The notes beneath the pieces are model-generated. The model did not search any database, was not told where the DNA came from, and saw only the letters and a program-made list of their open reading frames with translations. This document shows positions 8,075 to 16,748 of a stretch of DNA of 32,811 nucleotides, piece after piece; position 1 is the first letter of the stretch; the number at the start of each line of letters is the position of its first letter. The stretch is from Flavobacteriia bacterium. Lineage in GTDB: Bacteria > Bacteroidota > Bacteroidia > Flavobacteriales > Flavobacteriaceae. A program made the translations under genes and the position numbers. Location: positions 1 to 32,811 of the forward strand of contig JAABRF010000018.1 in NCBI GenBank assembly GCA_011391075.1, in the 5' to 3' direction.

Positions 8075-8659
8075 ATGTCAACGGGGAAACTCATCGTATT
8101 TTCAGCACCATCCGGTGCAGGTAAAACCAGTTTGGTTCATTATTTATTGGCACAACCCGAATTGCAATTGGAGTTTTCTATATCGGCGGCATCTCGTCAG
8201 CGACGTGTCAATGAGTGTGATGGTGTGGATTATTATTTTATTGATAATGAAACTTTTAAGAAGCATATAGCCGAAAATGCTTTTGCAGAATATGAAGAAG
8301 TTTACAAAGGAAATTTCTACGGAACTTACAAGAAAGAAATCGAACGCATCCGCCAAAAAGGGAAAAATGTCATCTTTGATATTGATGTGGAAGGCGGTCT
8401 GAATTTAAAAAAATTATATCCTGAGCAAACGTTGGCTGTATTCGTCAAACCGCCTTCTGTGGAAGCTTTGGAAACCCGTTTGAGAAATCGAAAAACAGAT
8501 ACTGAAGAAAAAATCCAAGAACGTATAGCCAAAGCACACAAGGAATTGAAGTATGAAAATCGCTTTGACACAGTAATTGTTAACGATGTTTTGGAAATAG
8601 CTCAAAAAGAGGCTTATAAAAAGGTTGCCGCTTTTATTCAAATGGATTTGATTGATTAA
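8075..8659 (+). CDS. gmk: Guanylate kinase
   Basis: Gmk phosphorylates GMP (or dGMP) to GDP with ATP, in the cytoplasm. It is 194 residues, usual for the family. The P-loop is SAPSGAGKTSL (residues 10-20). The GMP-binding region contains SAASRQRRVNECDGVDYYFI, and the lid segment is RNRKTDTEEKIQERI. The ATG at 8075 follows the YicC stop with no spacer. nadD lies 117 bp further on; a TATCTTTG at 8678-8685 could give nadD extra transcription. Confidence 0.97.
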   Translation: MSTGKLIVFSAPSGAGKTSLVHYLLAQPELQLEFSISAASRQRRVNECDGVDYYFIDNETFKKHIAENAFAEYEEVYKGNFYGTYKKEIERIRQKGKNVIFDIDVEGGLNLKKLYPEQTLAVFVKPPSVEALETRLRNRKTDTEEKIQERIAKAHKELKYENRFDTVIVNDVLEIAQKEAYKKVAAFIQMDLID

Positions 8660-8776
8660 AACTTCATGAATGATTTGTATCTTTGAATGTATTTTCAAAT
8701 ATATATTGGTCTTAAGTCCTGAAGTCTTGTAGTCATTAAAATATTAATATTTAAAACCTTCCAAAATAATATGCGC

Positions 8777-9358
8777 ATGAAGATAGGCCTCTATTTCGGA
8801 ACTTTTAATCCCATACATGTTGGACATTTAATTATTGCCAATCATTTGGTAGAACATGCCGATTTGGATGCCGTATGGTTTGTGGTTACACCACTCAATC
8901 CGTTGAAAGACAAGAAAACCTTACTCGCCGATCACCATAGATTGGCTATGGTACAACGGGCAGTGGAGGATTATCCGAAGTTGGAAGTCAGTGATATCGA
9001 ATTCAAATTACCCCAACCCAATTATACGGTTCATACGTTGGCGTATTTGAGCGAAAAATTTCCACAACATCAGTTTGCACTCATCATGGGAAGTGACAAC
9101 ATCCAAAGTTTTCACAAATGGAAAAATTTCGAATTTATATTGGAGCATTATCCTATTTATGTATATCCACGACTGACTGAAGTGAAAGAAAAAACCCCTT
9201 TCGAACAGCATCCCAATGTTCAAATTATCCAAGCTCCTATTATGGAAATATCGGCTACTGCCATAAGAAATGCCATTAAAGCCAAGAAAAACATAAGGCC
9301 GCTTTTACCTGAAAAAGTTTGGCAATATATCGATGCGATGAATTTTTATAAAAAATAA
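8777..9358 (+). CDS. nadD: Nicotinate-nucleotide adenylyltransferase
   Basis: NadD joins nicotinate mononucleotide and ATP to form deamido-NAD in NAD synthesis. The nucleotidyltransferase motif GTFNPIHVGHL sits at the N-terminus, the middle has MGSDNIQSFHKWKNFE, and the C-terminal ISATAIRN is the ISxTxxR motif. An upstream in-frame ATG at 8771 would add only two residues; the ATG at 8777 gives the common MKIGLYFGTF start and 193 residues. The gene is the last of the yicC-gmk-nadD set. Confidence 0.96.
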   Translation: MKIGLYFGTFNPIHVGHLIIANHLVEHADLDAVWFVVTPLNPLKDKKTLLADHHRLAMVQRAVEDYPKLEVSDIEFKLPQPNYTVHTLAYLSEKFPQHQFALIMGSDNIQSFHKWKNFEFILEHYPIYVYPRLTEVKEKTPFEQHPNVQIIQAPIMEISATAIRNAIKAKKNIRPLLPEKVWQYIDAMNFYKK

Positions 9359-9496
9359 GAATTGATAAACTGAAAGTACTCGGTTTTTGATTTTTGTTGA
9401 ATTATTTGAAAGCTTATGCTGTAACATTATTGATGTTTTTATTTCTAATTAATTCAAGAAAAAAATAAATTATTGATTCGCTACATTAATTTGTAG

Positions 9497-9514
9497 CTAT
9501 ACAAACTATACAAA
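9497..9514 (+). repeat. Tandem 9-mer CTATACAAA (two copies)
   Basis: Two perfect adjacent copies of CTATACAAA lie 48-66 nt upstream of the AIM24-like gene. They could be a direct-repeat binding site or chance in AT-rich DNA. Confidence 0.5.
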
Positions 9515-9528
9515 TTTACAACGCAACC

Positions 9529-9555
9529 TTAAACTTTAAACTTTAAATCTGAAAC
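9529..9555 (+). repeat. Heptamer TTAAACT repeat in the leader of the AIM24-like gene
   Basis: Two TTAAACT copies plus a degenerate TTAAATC are followed by TGAAAC, ending 7 nt before the start codon. The last 20 nt match 30202-30221 upstream of tdk at 17 of 20 positions. The function is unknown. Confidence 0.6.
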
Positions 9556-9562
9556 TAACATT

Positions 9563-10366
9563 ATGTTACAAGATCACGAAATTGATTACAAAGTAATCGG
9601 AGAAGAAATGCAATTGGTCGAAATCGAACTCGATCCTCAAGAAACCGTTATTGCCGAAGCAGGTTCTTTTATGTATATGAAAGATGGTATCGTTATGCAA
9701 ACTATTTTTGGAGATGGCTCTCGCAAAAGTGAAGGCGATGGTTTGTTTGGCAAACTTATAGGTGCCGGAAAACGACTGCTTACCGGTGAAAGTTTGTTTA
9801 TGACTGCCTTTACCAATACCAGCATGGGTAAATCTCAAGTAGCTTTTGCTTCGCCTTATCCGGGCAAAATTATTCCGGTAAATTTAATGGAACACGGTGG
9901 AAAAATCGTTTGTCAAAAAGACACTTTCCTATGTGCAGCCAAAGGAGTAGAAGTAGGAATCGAATTTCAACGTCGACTTGGAACTGGTCTTTTTGGTGGA
10001 GAAGGCTTTATCATGCAAAAGTTAGAAGGCGATGGCATGGCTTTCATGCATGCCGGAGGTCATGTGATGGAACGTACTTTGAATGCCGGAGAAACATTAC
10101 GCATCGATACCGGTTGTGTGGTAGGTTATACTAAAGACATTCAATATGATATCGAAATGGTGAGAGGCGTTAAAAATGTATTGTTTGGGGGAGAAGGTAT
10201 GTTTTACGCCACTTTAAAAGGTCCCGGAAAAGTATGGTTGCAAACGCTTCCTATTTCTCGTTTGGCAGGTAGAATTCTACAATATGCCCCACAAAGAGGC
10301 GGCTCAAAAGAAGAAGGCAGTTTGCTAGGCGGTTTGGGTCGTATATTGGATGGGGATAATAGATAG
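9563..10366 (+). CDS. TIGR00266/AIM24-family protein
   Basis: This is a TIGR00266 family (AIM24-like) protein, 267 residues. It is recognised from the N-terminal [22 protein letters not shown]-type region, SLFMTAFTN, and the glycine-rich later repeats [13 protein letters not shown] and [16 protein letters not shown]. The family forms beta-rich folds of unknown biochemical role; the eukaryotic relative AIM24 is mitochondrial. No signal peptide or membrane segment is visible. It follows nadD by 204 bp and is convergent with DUF1501, with only 15 bp between the stops. The leader carries the heptamer repeat described at 9529-9555. The family call is firm, the function open. Confidence 0.92.
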   Translation: MLQDHEIDYKVIGEEMQLVEIELDPQETVIAEAGSFMYMKDGIVMQTIFGDGSRKSEGDGLFGKLIGAGKRLLTGESLFMTAFTNTSMGKSQVAFASPYPGKIIPVNLMEHGGKIVCQKDTFLCAAKGVEVGIEFQRRLGTGLFGGEGFIMQKLEGDGMAFMHAGGHVMERTLNAGETLRIDTGCVVGYTKDIQYDIEMVRGVKNVLFGGEGMFYATLKGPGKVWLQTLPISRLAGRILQYAPQRGGSKEEGSLLGGLGRILDGDNR

Positions 10367-10381
10367 CCAGTTAGTTCCAGT

Positions 10382-11551
10382 CTAAAATAACCCATTCAAA
10401 GCAGGTTGCGAAATCCCGATTTGGAAAGGATCAAAATTAAATTTGGAAGTCAGCAAATTAGCATATAGACTTCTAAAATCAATTTGGAATTTTAAATCTC
10501 CTTGATCCAAATTTTCCAAATCGGGATTTGTTCCAATCACTTTTCCTTGATTTTTTCCACCAATGACAAATACAGGTGCAGCTGTTCCATGATCAGTGCC
10601 TTTGCCATTGTCTTGTACTCTTCTGCCAAATTCAGAGAAAATTACCACAGTCACATTAGATAAGAGATTGGCTTGTATCATATCTTCACAAAAGGCATAA
10701 ACAGCGTCGTTGAGCTCGGTTAATTTATTGTTTTGTAAGGTCAATTGATTGTCGTGCGTGTCAAAACCACTTAGCGAAGTGTAATAAATTTTGGAATTCA
10801 AATTTCCTTTGATCAAACGACCCATCCATTGTAGATTTTTACCTAATCCCGTTTTGGGATATGTTTTCTCATCGGTTGAATTTTCCAATGCCTTTTGAAT
10901 TTCCTCGGAACCTTCCTGTATTGAATGAGCAATTTTTCTCACAAAATCCAACTGAGGATTGTCGGATAATTTGGTTTCAGTGGTATTTTCAGATTTTATC
11001 TTAAATCTTCCCGGATCTTTTAACGTAATGCAATGTGGATCGCTTCCTTTTAAAGCCAAGTTGTCTATATTGTCTATATTTACTGCAGCCGTTGGTTGAT
11101 TGGAGGTGCATTGTAAATCCAAAAACCGACCCAACCAGCCTTCATTTATATATTGTTGTGCTCCACTGGCCGTTTGCCATATCTCCTGACTTCTAAAATG
11201 CGATCGATTGGGTTCGGGGTAACCCACATTTTGTAGAATACTGAGCAAACCCTTTTGTTGCAAAGTGCCGAAATCCTTCAAGGCCGGATGAAATCCCATG
11301 CCTTTATTTTTCCCGATGATTTGATCTTTGGAGATGGCAATATTTGGTCGCAATGCATAATACAATGGATTTTCATAGGGTATAAAGGTATTCAAACCGT
11401 CATTGCCTCCATTGAGTTGGATAAAAAGAATGCATGAATCAGTGGAAAGCTCCATCCTTTGCAAACCAAAGGCATATAAGAATTGGGGTAGTACTAATAA
11501 TCCACCAGTATAGGTTCCGGTAAGAGATAAGAAATTTCTGCGATTCATCAT
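10382..11551 (-). CDS. DUF1501 protein with Tat-type signal
   Basis: This is a DUF1501 family protein, 389 residues, probably exported. The N-terminus MMNRRNFLSLTGTYTGGLLV has the twin arginine and hydrophobic stretch of a Tat signal. After it come the family motifs NGGNDGLNTFIPY (from residue 47), NRSHFRSQEIWQTA, and FSEFGRRVQDN followed by GTDHGTAAPVFVIGG. DUF1501 belongs to the alkaline-phosphatase/sulfatase-like fold group, but its reaction is not known. It starts 2 bp after the DUF1800 stop, so the pair is one operon. A second Met at 11548 could also be the start. The pairing with DUF1800 is widespread in bacteria, which argues for a joint role. Confidence 0.93.
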   Translation of the reverse strand: MMNRRNFLSLTGTYTGGLLVLPQFLYAFGLQRMELSTDSCILFIQLNGGNDGLNTFIPYENPLYYALRPNIAISKDQIIGKNKGMGFHPALKDFGTLQQKGLLSILQNVGYPEPNRSHFRSQEIWQTASGAQQYINEGWLGRFLDLQCTSNQPTAAVNIDNIDNLALKGSDPHCITLKDPGRFKIKSENTTETKLSDNPQLDFVRKIAHSIQEGSEEIQKALENSTDEKTYPKTGLGKNLQWMGRLIKGNLNSKIYYTSLSGFDTHDNQLTLQNNKLTELNDAVYAFCEDMIQANLLSNVTVVIFSEFGRRVQDNGKGTDHGTAAPVFVIGGKNQGKVIGTNPDLENLDQGDLKFQIDFRSLYANLLTSKFNFDPFQIGISQPALNGLF

Positions 11552-11553
11552 TT

Positions 11554-12942
11554 TTATAGAATTTGGAATTCGGGAGTTTGAGTGATAAAGTGAAACATAC
11601 GCATGACGGCATCATTAGCATTGGGGCTGTATGGGTCAAAATCGTATTTGAGCATTTGTTCCAAATCTTGCTGCATATTTTCATCCACTTGAAACAATAG
11701 TCTATCCGTAAAGGACTGAATGATGGTATTGGGTTTGGATTTCTTATTCCAATTCAATTGGACATTTACCGTTTCTACGTCAATTTCTATATCTTCCAAG
11801 CTGTCTTTCAAATTCTTGAATTTGAGATTTTTGCCTTGACACCACAGATCGGAAGCTTTATTTCTCTGCAAATACGTTTGTGATGTCAACCAGGAATTTC
11901 CCCCTTCCCATCCTTTTACATTGGGAGGATTGAATAAATCCATACCTTGTTGTCTTAAAAACCATAGAATAGCTTCATCAGAAACCGGTTGCAATTGCAG
12001 TTCATTTGCCAATTGTAAAATGTAAACCAATGGATCTTTAATTTTATGACCTTGTATATCTTTTTCGTATTCTTCGGTAAACATTTTGAGAAGTAAAGGC
12101 TTGATTTCAAAATTTTGGGTTTTAAAAAAGTCGCCATAATACTGCACTAATTTTTCATCGGGTTGGTCGTACAAAAACCATTGTAGAATTTTACGGGTTA
12201 TCAGATACGGAATTTGAGGTTGTTCAAAAATTTGATCTATCAACTCTTCAACTTTAAAATGTCCTTTCTTCCCCAAGTATTCAATGGTTTCATTTACTTC
12301 CAACGGTTTTCTGTACATGGCTTTATCTTCTCCCAAATTGAGACCTGCCAAAGCTTTTGCCCCATTTTTAACGTCAAGTTCAGTGTAATTTCCAATCCCC
12401 AAGGTAAACAATTCCAACAACTCCCGACTTAAATTTTCATTGAGATTGTCTTTTTTATTGTCCACATTGTCTAGGTACTTTACCATCGCATTGGTTTGGA
12501 TGATTTTTTTGGTCAACTCTTTAAAATTACCAAAAGCATTTTCATTTAAAACAGTATAATGTTGGTAAATCCAATAATTGACTTTGACTTTTTGGGCACT
12601 TGAAACAAAGTGATTATGCCAAAAAACAACCATCTTTTCTCTCAATGGCCATTCACTGGTTCTGATGCTTTGAAGCCACCATTTTTTGAGTTGGAAATGG
12701 ATATAAATTTGTTTTTTGAGTATTTTTTTTTGTTCTTTTTCGTCTGCATTTTTGATTTCTTGCCTCAGATTTTTTAAATCGGCTAAAGTATGCGGTTCAT
12801 CTTTGAGGAAAGTAGGCATTTTAGGGGCAATGGAGGAAGAAAGGGATTGGGAGATAAAGGTGTTGAAACCCAATTTTTGAATTTGAACCGATTGTTGAGC
12901 TGAAAAACCCAGTCTTAAAGACCACAAGACATTTTTTTGCAT
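11554..12942 (-). CDS. DUF1800 protein
   Basis: This is a DUF1800 family protein, 462 residues. Recognised segments are PLREKMVVFWHNHFVSS, ENLSRELLELFTLGIGNYTE and the C-terminal FNPPNVKGWEGGNSWL. The protein is rich in charged residues and predicted helices. The N-terminus (MQKNVLWSLRLGFSAQQ) does not look like a signal peptide, unlike the Tat-type leader of its DUF1501 partner. The pair therefore might act in different compartments, or the DUF1800 protein might travel with its partner; that is inference. A full promoter (12977-13006) shows the pair is independent of the methyltransferase upstream. Confidence 0.92.
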   Translation of the reverse strand: MQKNVLWSLRLGFSAQQSVQIQKLGFNTFISQSLSSSIAPKMPTFLKDEPHTLADLKNLRQEIKNADEKEQKKILKKQIYIHFQLKKWWLQSIRTSEWPLREKMVVFWHNHFVSSAQKVKVNYWIYQHYTVLNENAFGNFKELTKKIIQTNAMVKYLDNVDNKKDNLNENLSRELLELFTLGIGNYTELDVKNGAKALAGLNLGEDKAMYRKPLEVNETIEYLGKKGHFKVEELIDQIFEQPQIPYLITRKILQWFLYDQPDEKLVQYYGDFFKTQNFEIKPLLLKMFTEEYEKDIQGHKIKDPLVYILQLANELQLQPVSDEAILWFLRQQGMDLFNPPNVKGWEGGNSWLTSQTYLQRNKASDLWCQGKNLKFKNLKDSLEDIEIDVETVNVQLNWNKKSKPNTIIQSFTDRLLFQVDENMQQDLEQMLKYDFDPYSPNANDAVMRMFHFITQTPEFQIL

Positions 12943-12976
12943 AATCTGATTGATAAATGGCGGTTAGACTATACAA

Positions 12977-13006
12977 CAAACGTAAAGTTTAAGACTATGG
13001 TATCAA
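12977..13006 (-). promoter_or_regulatory. Promoter of the DUF1800-DUF1501 operon
   Basis: On the minus strand TACGTTTG (12977-12984) is preceded by TTG (13004-13006) with a 19-nt spacer, the classic Bacteroidota arrangement. The -33 element overlaps the end of the methyltransferase gene. Transcription would start about 30 nt before the DUF1800 start codon. Confidence 0.75.
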
Positions 13007-13761
13007 TTCTTTTTGCAATAAGGAAGAAGTTCTCCGGGAGCCAATCTATAGGTTTCAAAAAGTTCGGGAGTGAGTTTTTGGGCGTAGTCTACTACTTCTA
13101 CTTCAAATCCTGCCGTTTTTAATTTGTCAAAATAATCGCGACCATAAACTCTTACATGGTCATATTGTCCAAAGTGAATGGCTCTTTCTTTTGGGTCGGT
13201 GATGCTAAAATCTTCGTAGGTTTCAGCCCTATTTAGATCTTGGGGAATTTGAAAAATACCCCAACCGCCTTTTTTTAGTACTCTATACAATTCATGCATG
13301 GCTTTTTGATCGTCGATGACGTGTTCCAATACATGATTGCAAAAAATCACATCAAAATATTCCTCTTCAAAAGGCATGTCGGTAATGTCGGCTTTAACAT
13401 CGGCTAGGGGTGAGTATAAATCGGCAGTGGTATAATCTAGGTTTTTTTGCGATTTGAAACGATGGTAAAAAGCTTGTTCGGGCGCAATGTGCAACACCTT
13501 CAATGGGTCTTTAAAAAAGTTGGTTTCATTTTTTAGAAACAGCCACATCAAGCGATGTCTTTCCAATGATAAGGTACCGGGAGCCAAAGCATTTTCTCTT
13601 TTGACTTGATACCCATAAGGTAAAAATTTGCGGTATGATTTGCCGTCTATTGGATCGGTAAATCGTTTGCCTTTATACCAAAACACCAAAAAAGGTCTGA
13701 GCCAATAACTGGCTTTGATTAAAAATTCACGAGGAATGGTGTTGAGAATAATTTTGATCAT
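13003..13761 (-). CDS. Class I SAM-dependent methyltransferase
   Basis: This is a class I (Rossmann-type) SAM-dependent methyltransferase, 252 residues. Motif I reads VLHIAPEQAF, followed by TTADLYSP, the post-I acidic segment KADITDMPF, and the motif FDVIFCNHVLEHV typical of methyltransf_11-like proteins. The N-terminal 70 residues are basic and may bind the substrate, which cannot be predicted. It starts 9 bp after the map stop, so it is probably co-transcribed with map. It has no signal peptide and is likely cytoplasmic or loosely membrane-associated through its basic N-terminus. Confidence 0.88.
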   Translation of the reverse strand: MIKIILNTIPREFLIKASYWLRPFLVFWYKGKRFTDPIDGKSYRKFLPYGYQVKRENALAPGTLSLERHRLMWLFLKNETNFFKDPLKVLHIAPEQAFYHRFKSQKNLDYTTADLYSPLADVKADITDMPFEEEYFDVIFCNHVLEHVIDDQKAMHELYRVLKKGGWGIFQIPQDLNRAETYEDFSITDPKERAIHFGQYDHVRVYGRDYFDKLKTAGFEVEVVDYAQKLTPELFETYRLAPGELLPYCKKN

Positions 13762-13770
13762 GTTGGAAGA

Positions 13771-14574
13771 CTAGGGTCTAAATTCTTGTTCTTCATCGCT
13801 TTTGATTCCCAATGCATCATAAATGTATTGGAAAGTAGAAAGCAATTGTGGTTTGCCATTGACAATAGCGACATCGTGTTCAAAGTGAGCACTGGGTTTG
13901 CGATCTCTGGTGAGAATCGTCCAACCATCTCGCAGTTGGTCTATTTTATGGGTTCCCATATTGATCATGGGTTCGATGGCTACGACCATGCCTTCAACAA
14001 ACATTTTACCTCTCCCGCGCTTACCGTAATTGGGCATTTGCGGATCTTCGTGCATTTTAGTTCCCAATCCATGGCCTACCAATTCTCTCACTACTCCATA
14101 GCCGTGTTTTTCCACGTGATGTTGGATGGCATAACCCACATCTTCCACCCGATTGCCAACTTTGAGTTCTCTAATACCCAAATATAAGCTTTCTTTGGTG
14201 ATGTCCAAGAGCTTTTTAACTTCAGGAGTAACTTCGCCTACTTCAAAAGTATAGGCATGATCTCCGTAAAATCCATTTTTCAAAACGCCGCAATCAATGG
14301 AGATGATGTCACCGTTTTCCAATGGTTTGTCATTGGGGATACCATGCACCACTTGAGCATTAGGACTCATACACAAAGTGTTGGGGAAATCGTATAGCCC
14401 TAAAAACCCAGGGATAGCTCCGTGATCTCGGATGAAAGTTTCGGCCAATTTATCTAAGAATAAAGTGGTAACACCCGGTTTGACTTCTTGAGCCAATATG
14501 CCCAAAGTTTTGGAAACCAGCAAAGCACTTTCACGCATTAGCTCGATTTCCTCTCGGGTTTTTATTTTAATCAT
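13771..14574 (-). CDS. map: Type I methionine aminopeptidase
   Basis: Map removes the initiator methionine from new proteins. The ATG at 14574 (MIKIKTREEIELMRES) gives 267 residues. An upstream ATG at 14598 lies inside the -7 element and is unlikely. The five metal ligands can be placed: the two aspartates in SIDCGV and GFYGDHAY, the histidine in GHGLGTKMHEDP, and the glutamates in AIEPMIN and EHDVAI. This is the short type I form without an N-terminal zinc domain. Its -7 element is good, but the -33 region falls in a heptamer tandem repeat (see 14614-14644). Confidence 0.96.
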   Translation of the reverse strand: MIKIKTREEIELMRESALLVSKTLGILAQEVKPGVTTLFLDKLAETFIRDHGAIPGFLGLYDFPNTLCMSPNAQVVHGIPNDKPLENGDIISIDCGVLKNGFYGDHAYTFEVGEVTPEVKKLLDITKESLYLGIRELKVGNRVEDVGYAIQHHVEKHGYGVVRELVGHGLGTKMHEDPQMPNYGKRGRGKMFVEGMVVAIEPMINMGTHKIDQLRDGWTILTRDRKPSAHFEHDVAIVNGKPQLLSTFQYIYDALGIKSDEEQEFRP

Positions 14575-14595
14575 GAAGGATATTTTAATTTTTGG

Positions 14596-14603
14596 CAAAG
14601 ATA
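14596..14603 (-). promoter_or_regulatory. -7 element of map
   Basis: On the minus strand TATCTTTG is a full -7 match, 22 nt before the start codon. The expected -33 position (about 14621-14626) is within the TTAGAAA repeat and has no TTG on the minus strand, only TTTC once per 7-nt unit. Confidence 0.55.
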
Positions 14604-14613
14604 GTATTTGATT

Positions 14614-14644
14614 TTAGAAATTAGAAATTAGAAATTAGAAATTA
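14614..14644. repeat. Heptamer tandem repeat (TTAGAAA) x4
   Basis: Four perfect tandem copies of TTAGAAA plus a partial fifth. They occupy the upstream part of the map promoter. A change in copy number would shift upstream sequences by 7 nt steps. Confidence 0.85.
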
Positions 14645-14850
14645 TATAGTGGATTTTTTGTTAGATTGAAACCATATTTCAAAGGGTTCATGTTCCTTGA
14701 AATAAAATGAATCTTTAAAACATTGTGCCAAGCAAAAAAGTATGATGTAACCATCAATTTATTTCAAATTCGTAAAAAATATTTATAAAACATGACTTTT
14801 TTCATTATTTTTAACTTGAATCGGTTGTATTTTTACCGAAAATTTAATTT

Positions 14851-16122
14851 ATGTACCAATCTAAGTCGCCCGAAAACGCTGTTAAAATTATAAAATCCAA
14901 CGACAGAGTATTCGTTCAAATGGGAGCTGCAGCACCTCAAACCTTGATCAAAGCCATGACAGCAAGATTTGAAGAATTGAGAAATGTGGAAGTTTGTCAC
15001 TTGCATACAGAAGGTATTGCGCCTTATGCCAATCCTGATTTGAGAGAGAGTTTTCACGTCAATTCATTTTTTGTAGGTGGTAATATTAGACATACTTTGG
15101 CTGCCGGAAATGGGTCTTATACGCCGGTTTTTTTTAGTGAATTGCCCTATTTGTTTAAGAATAGAGTTTTGAATATAGATGTTGCACTTATTCAAGTTTC
15201 TCCACCCGATAAACATGGGTATTGTTCTCTAGGTGTTACGATAGGTGAAACATTGGCTGCAATTGACAATGCCAAGCATGTCATAGCTCAGATCAATCCC
15301 AGAATGCCTCGTACCCATGGAGCCGGAATTATTCATATTTCTGAATTGGATAGTTTTGTGGAAGTGGTTGATGAATTGCCCGAACATCAATTACATGCGC
15401 CTAGTGAAATCGAACAACGTATCGGAGATCACATCGCCAATATGATAGAAGATGAAAGCACTTTGCAAATGGGTGTAGGCAATATTCCCAATGCCGTTTT
15501 ATCCAGATTGCACAATCATAAAAATCTCGGTTTACATACTGAAATGTTTTCCGATGGTGTGATTGATTTAATATTGAAAGATGTCATCAATGGCAATTTT
15601 AAAGGCATAAATCCCGGTAGAGCTTTAGCCACTTTTTTAATGGGTTCGCGCCGACTTTACGATTATGTAGACGACAATCCATTTGTAGAAATGCGTGAAG
15701 TGGACTATGTCAATGACATTCACAATATTCGTCAAAATCCTAAAATGGTTGCCATCAATTCTGCAATTGAAGTAGACGCAACGGGTCAAGTTTGTGCTGA
15801 TTCTATCGGTACTAAAATATACAGTGGAGTAGGAGGACAGATGGATTTTATAAGAGGAGCTTCTTTGAGTAAAGGAGGAAAAGCCATTATCGCTTTGCCT
15901 TCTACTACAAACAAAGGAGAAAGTAAGATCGTATCTTTCCTAAAGCCGGGTGCAGGTGTCGTTACTACGCGTGCGCATGTTCATTATGTGGTAACAGAAT
16001 ATGGAGTAGCTGATTTATATGGAAAAACCATCGAACAAAGAGCCAAAGCCTTGGCTGAGATTGCACATCCCAATTTCAGGGAACAAATTTTAAAAGATTA
16101 TTTTGATAATAAGGTTAGTTAA
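14851..16122 (+). CDS. Acetyl-CoA hydrolase/4-hydroxybutyrate CoA-transferase family protein
   Basis: This is a family I-type CoA-transferase (acetyl-CoA hydrolase/transferase group), 423 residues. It moves CoA between carboxylic acids through a glutamyl-CoA intermediate. The probable catalytic glutamate is Glu231 in LHTEMFSDGV. Other motifs are the N-terminal GAAAPQTLIKAM, DVALIQVSPPDKHGYCSLG, GVGNIPNAVLS, the oxyanion-type GVGGQMDFIRGA and the C-terminal YVVTEYGVADLYGK. The closest characterised type would be acetyl-CoA:4-hydroxybutyrate or acetate CoA-transferase. The true acid substrate is not determined. It stands alone, with a bidirectional terminator shared with the ferredoxin gene. 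Confidence 0.93.
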   Translation: MYQSKSPENAVKIIKSNDRVFVQMGAAAPQTLIKAMTARFEELRNVEVCHLHTEGIAPYANPDLRESFHVNSFFVGGNIRHTLAAGNGSYTPVFFSELPYLFKNRVLNIDVALIQVSPPDKHGYCSLGVTIGETLAAIDNAKHVIAQINPRMPRTHGAGIIHISELDSFVEVVDELPEHQLHAPSEIEQRIGDHIANMIEDESTLQMGVGNIPNAVLSRLHNHKNLGLHTEMFSDGVIDLILKDVINGNFKGINPGRALATFLMGSRRLYDYVDDNPFVEMREVDYVNDIHNIRQNPKMVAINSAIEVDATGQVCADSIGTKIYSGVGGQMDFIRGASLSKGGKAIIALPSTTNKGESKIVSFLKPGAGVVTTRAHVHYVVTEYGVADLYGKTIEQRAKALAEIAHPNFREQILKDYFDNKVS

Positions 16123-16157
16123 TTTTGTTTGTCGCCTTCCCCTTTAGATTTAAAAAG

Positions 16158-16191
16158 AAAAAACCTCGTTTCGTAAGAAACGAGGTTTTTT
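16158..16191. terminator. Bidirectional terminator between CoA-transferase and ferredoxin
   Basis: A 15-bp perfect stem, including flanking A and T runs (16158-16172 with 16177-16191), encloses a GTAA loop. The runs on both sides allow termination on both strands for the two convergent genes. Confidence 0.92.
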
Positions 16192-16221
16192 TAAAATTGT
16201 AATAGATATACAACTGAATAA

Positions 16222-16572
16222 TTATCCGTGTAACCAAGCTTTTTTAGCCATTAGTTGCTCTTCAGTTTCTTTGAAGTCGTTGTCTGGTACGCAAGCGTCA
16301 ACTGGACAAACAGAAGCACACTGTGGTTCATCGTGGAAACCTTTACATTCAGTACATTTATCAGTAACGATAAAATAGAATTCATCAGATTTTGCTTCAA
16401 ATTGCTCACCAGCATCTACTTCGTCACCTGAAGAAGGTAATTTAACAGTTCCACTTAATTTGGTTCCGTCAGCATAGGAGTACTCTTGATCTGGTTCGTA
16501 GATAGCTGTGTTTGGACATTCAGATATACAAGCATCGCAGTTGATACAATCGTCGGTTATTTTAATTGCCAT
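16222..16572 (-). CDS. Alvin-type 2[4Fe-4S] ferredoxin
   Basis: This is a small soluble electron carrier of 116 residues with two four-cysteine clusters: Cys9, 12, 15, 19 (C-x2-C-x2-C-x3-CP) and Cys73, 76, 85, 89 (C-x2-C-x8-C-x3-CP). The longer gap in the second set is the mark of Alvin-type ferredoxins, which have low, well-separated potentials. About 50 residues are inserted between the clusters (20-72), rich in acidic and glycine residues. The start MAIKITDDCINCDAC is standard. TACTTTTG at 16601-16608 (minus strand) is a likely -7 element. The redox partner is not in this window. Confidence 0.95.
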   Translation of the reverse strand: MAIKITDDCINCDACISECPNTAIYEPDQEYSYADGTKLSGTVKLPSSGDEVDAGEQFEAKSDEFYFIVTDKCTECKGFHDEPQCASVCPVDACVPDNDFKETEEQLMAKKAWLHG

Positions 16573-16702
16573 AATGTTTAGTTTTATAAATTATTTTGTA
16601 CAAAAGTATTTATTTTTTACTTCTTAGAAAGTTAAATTTGAAATTTAGAATGAATATAAATAAGGATACTTATTAAGAAAAATTTAATCAGTAAGAATAT
16701 AG

Positions 16703-16730
16703 TTTGAATATATATATATCCCTAACTTTG
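16703..16730 (+). promoter_or_regulatory. Promoter of the MscS-family gene
   Basis: TTTG (16703-16706) and TAACTTTG (16723-16730) are separated by 16 nt. The -7 element lies 18 nt before the ATG at 16749. This rules out a longer reading frame that opens inside the -33 element. Confidence 0.65.
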
Positions 16731-16748
16731 TCGTCAAAATCAATTAAC

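Noticed and set aside
13786-14187. 133-codon plus-strand frame inside map
   Set aside because: It is antisense to an intact methionine aminopeptidase with all its ligands. The composition (Phe/His/Ser-rich) is that of a shadow frame.
16704-16748. Earlier start of the MscS gene (TTG at 16704)
   Set aside because: It lies inside the -33 element and the -7 element falls within the extension. The ATG at 16749 fits the family start.
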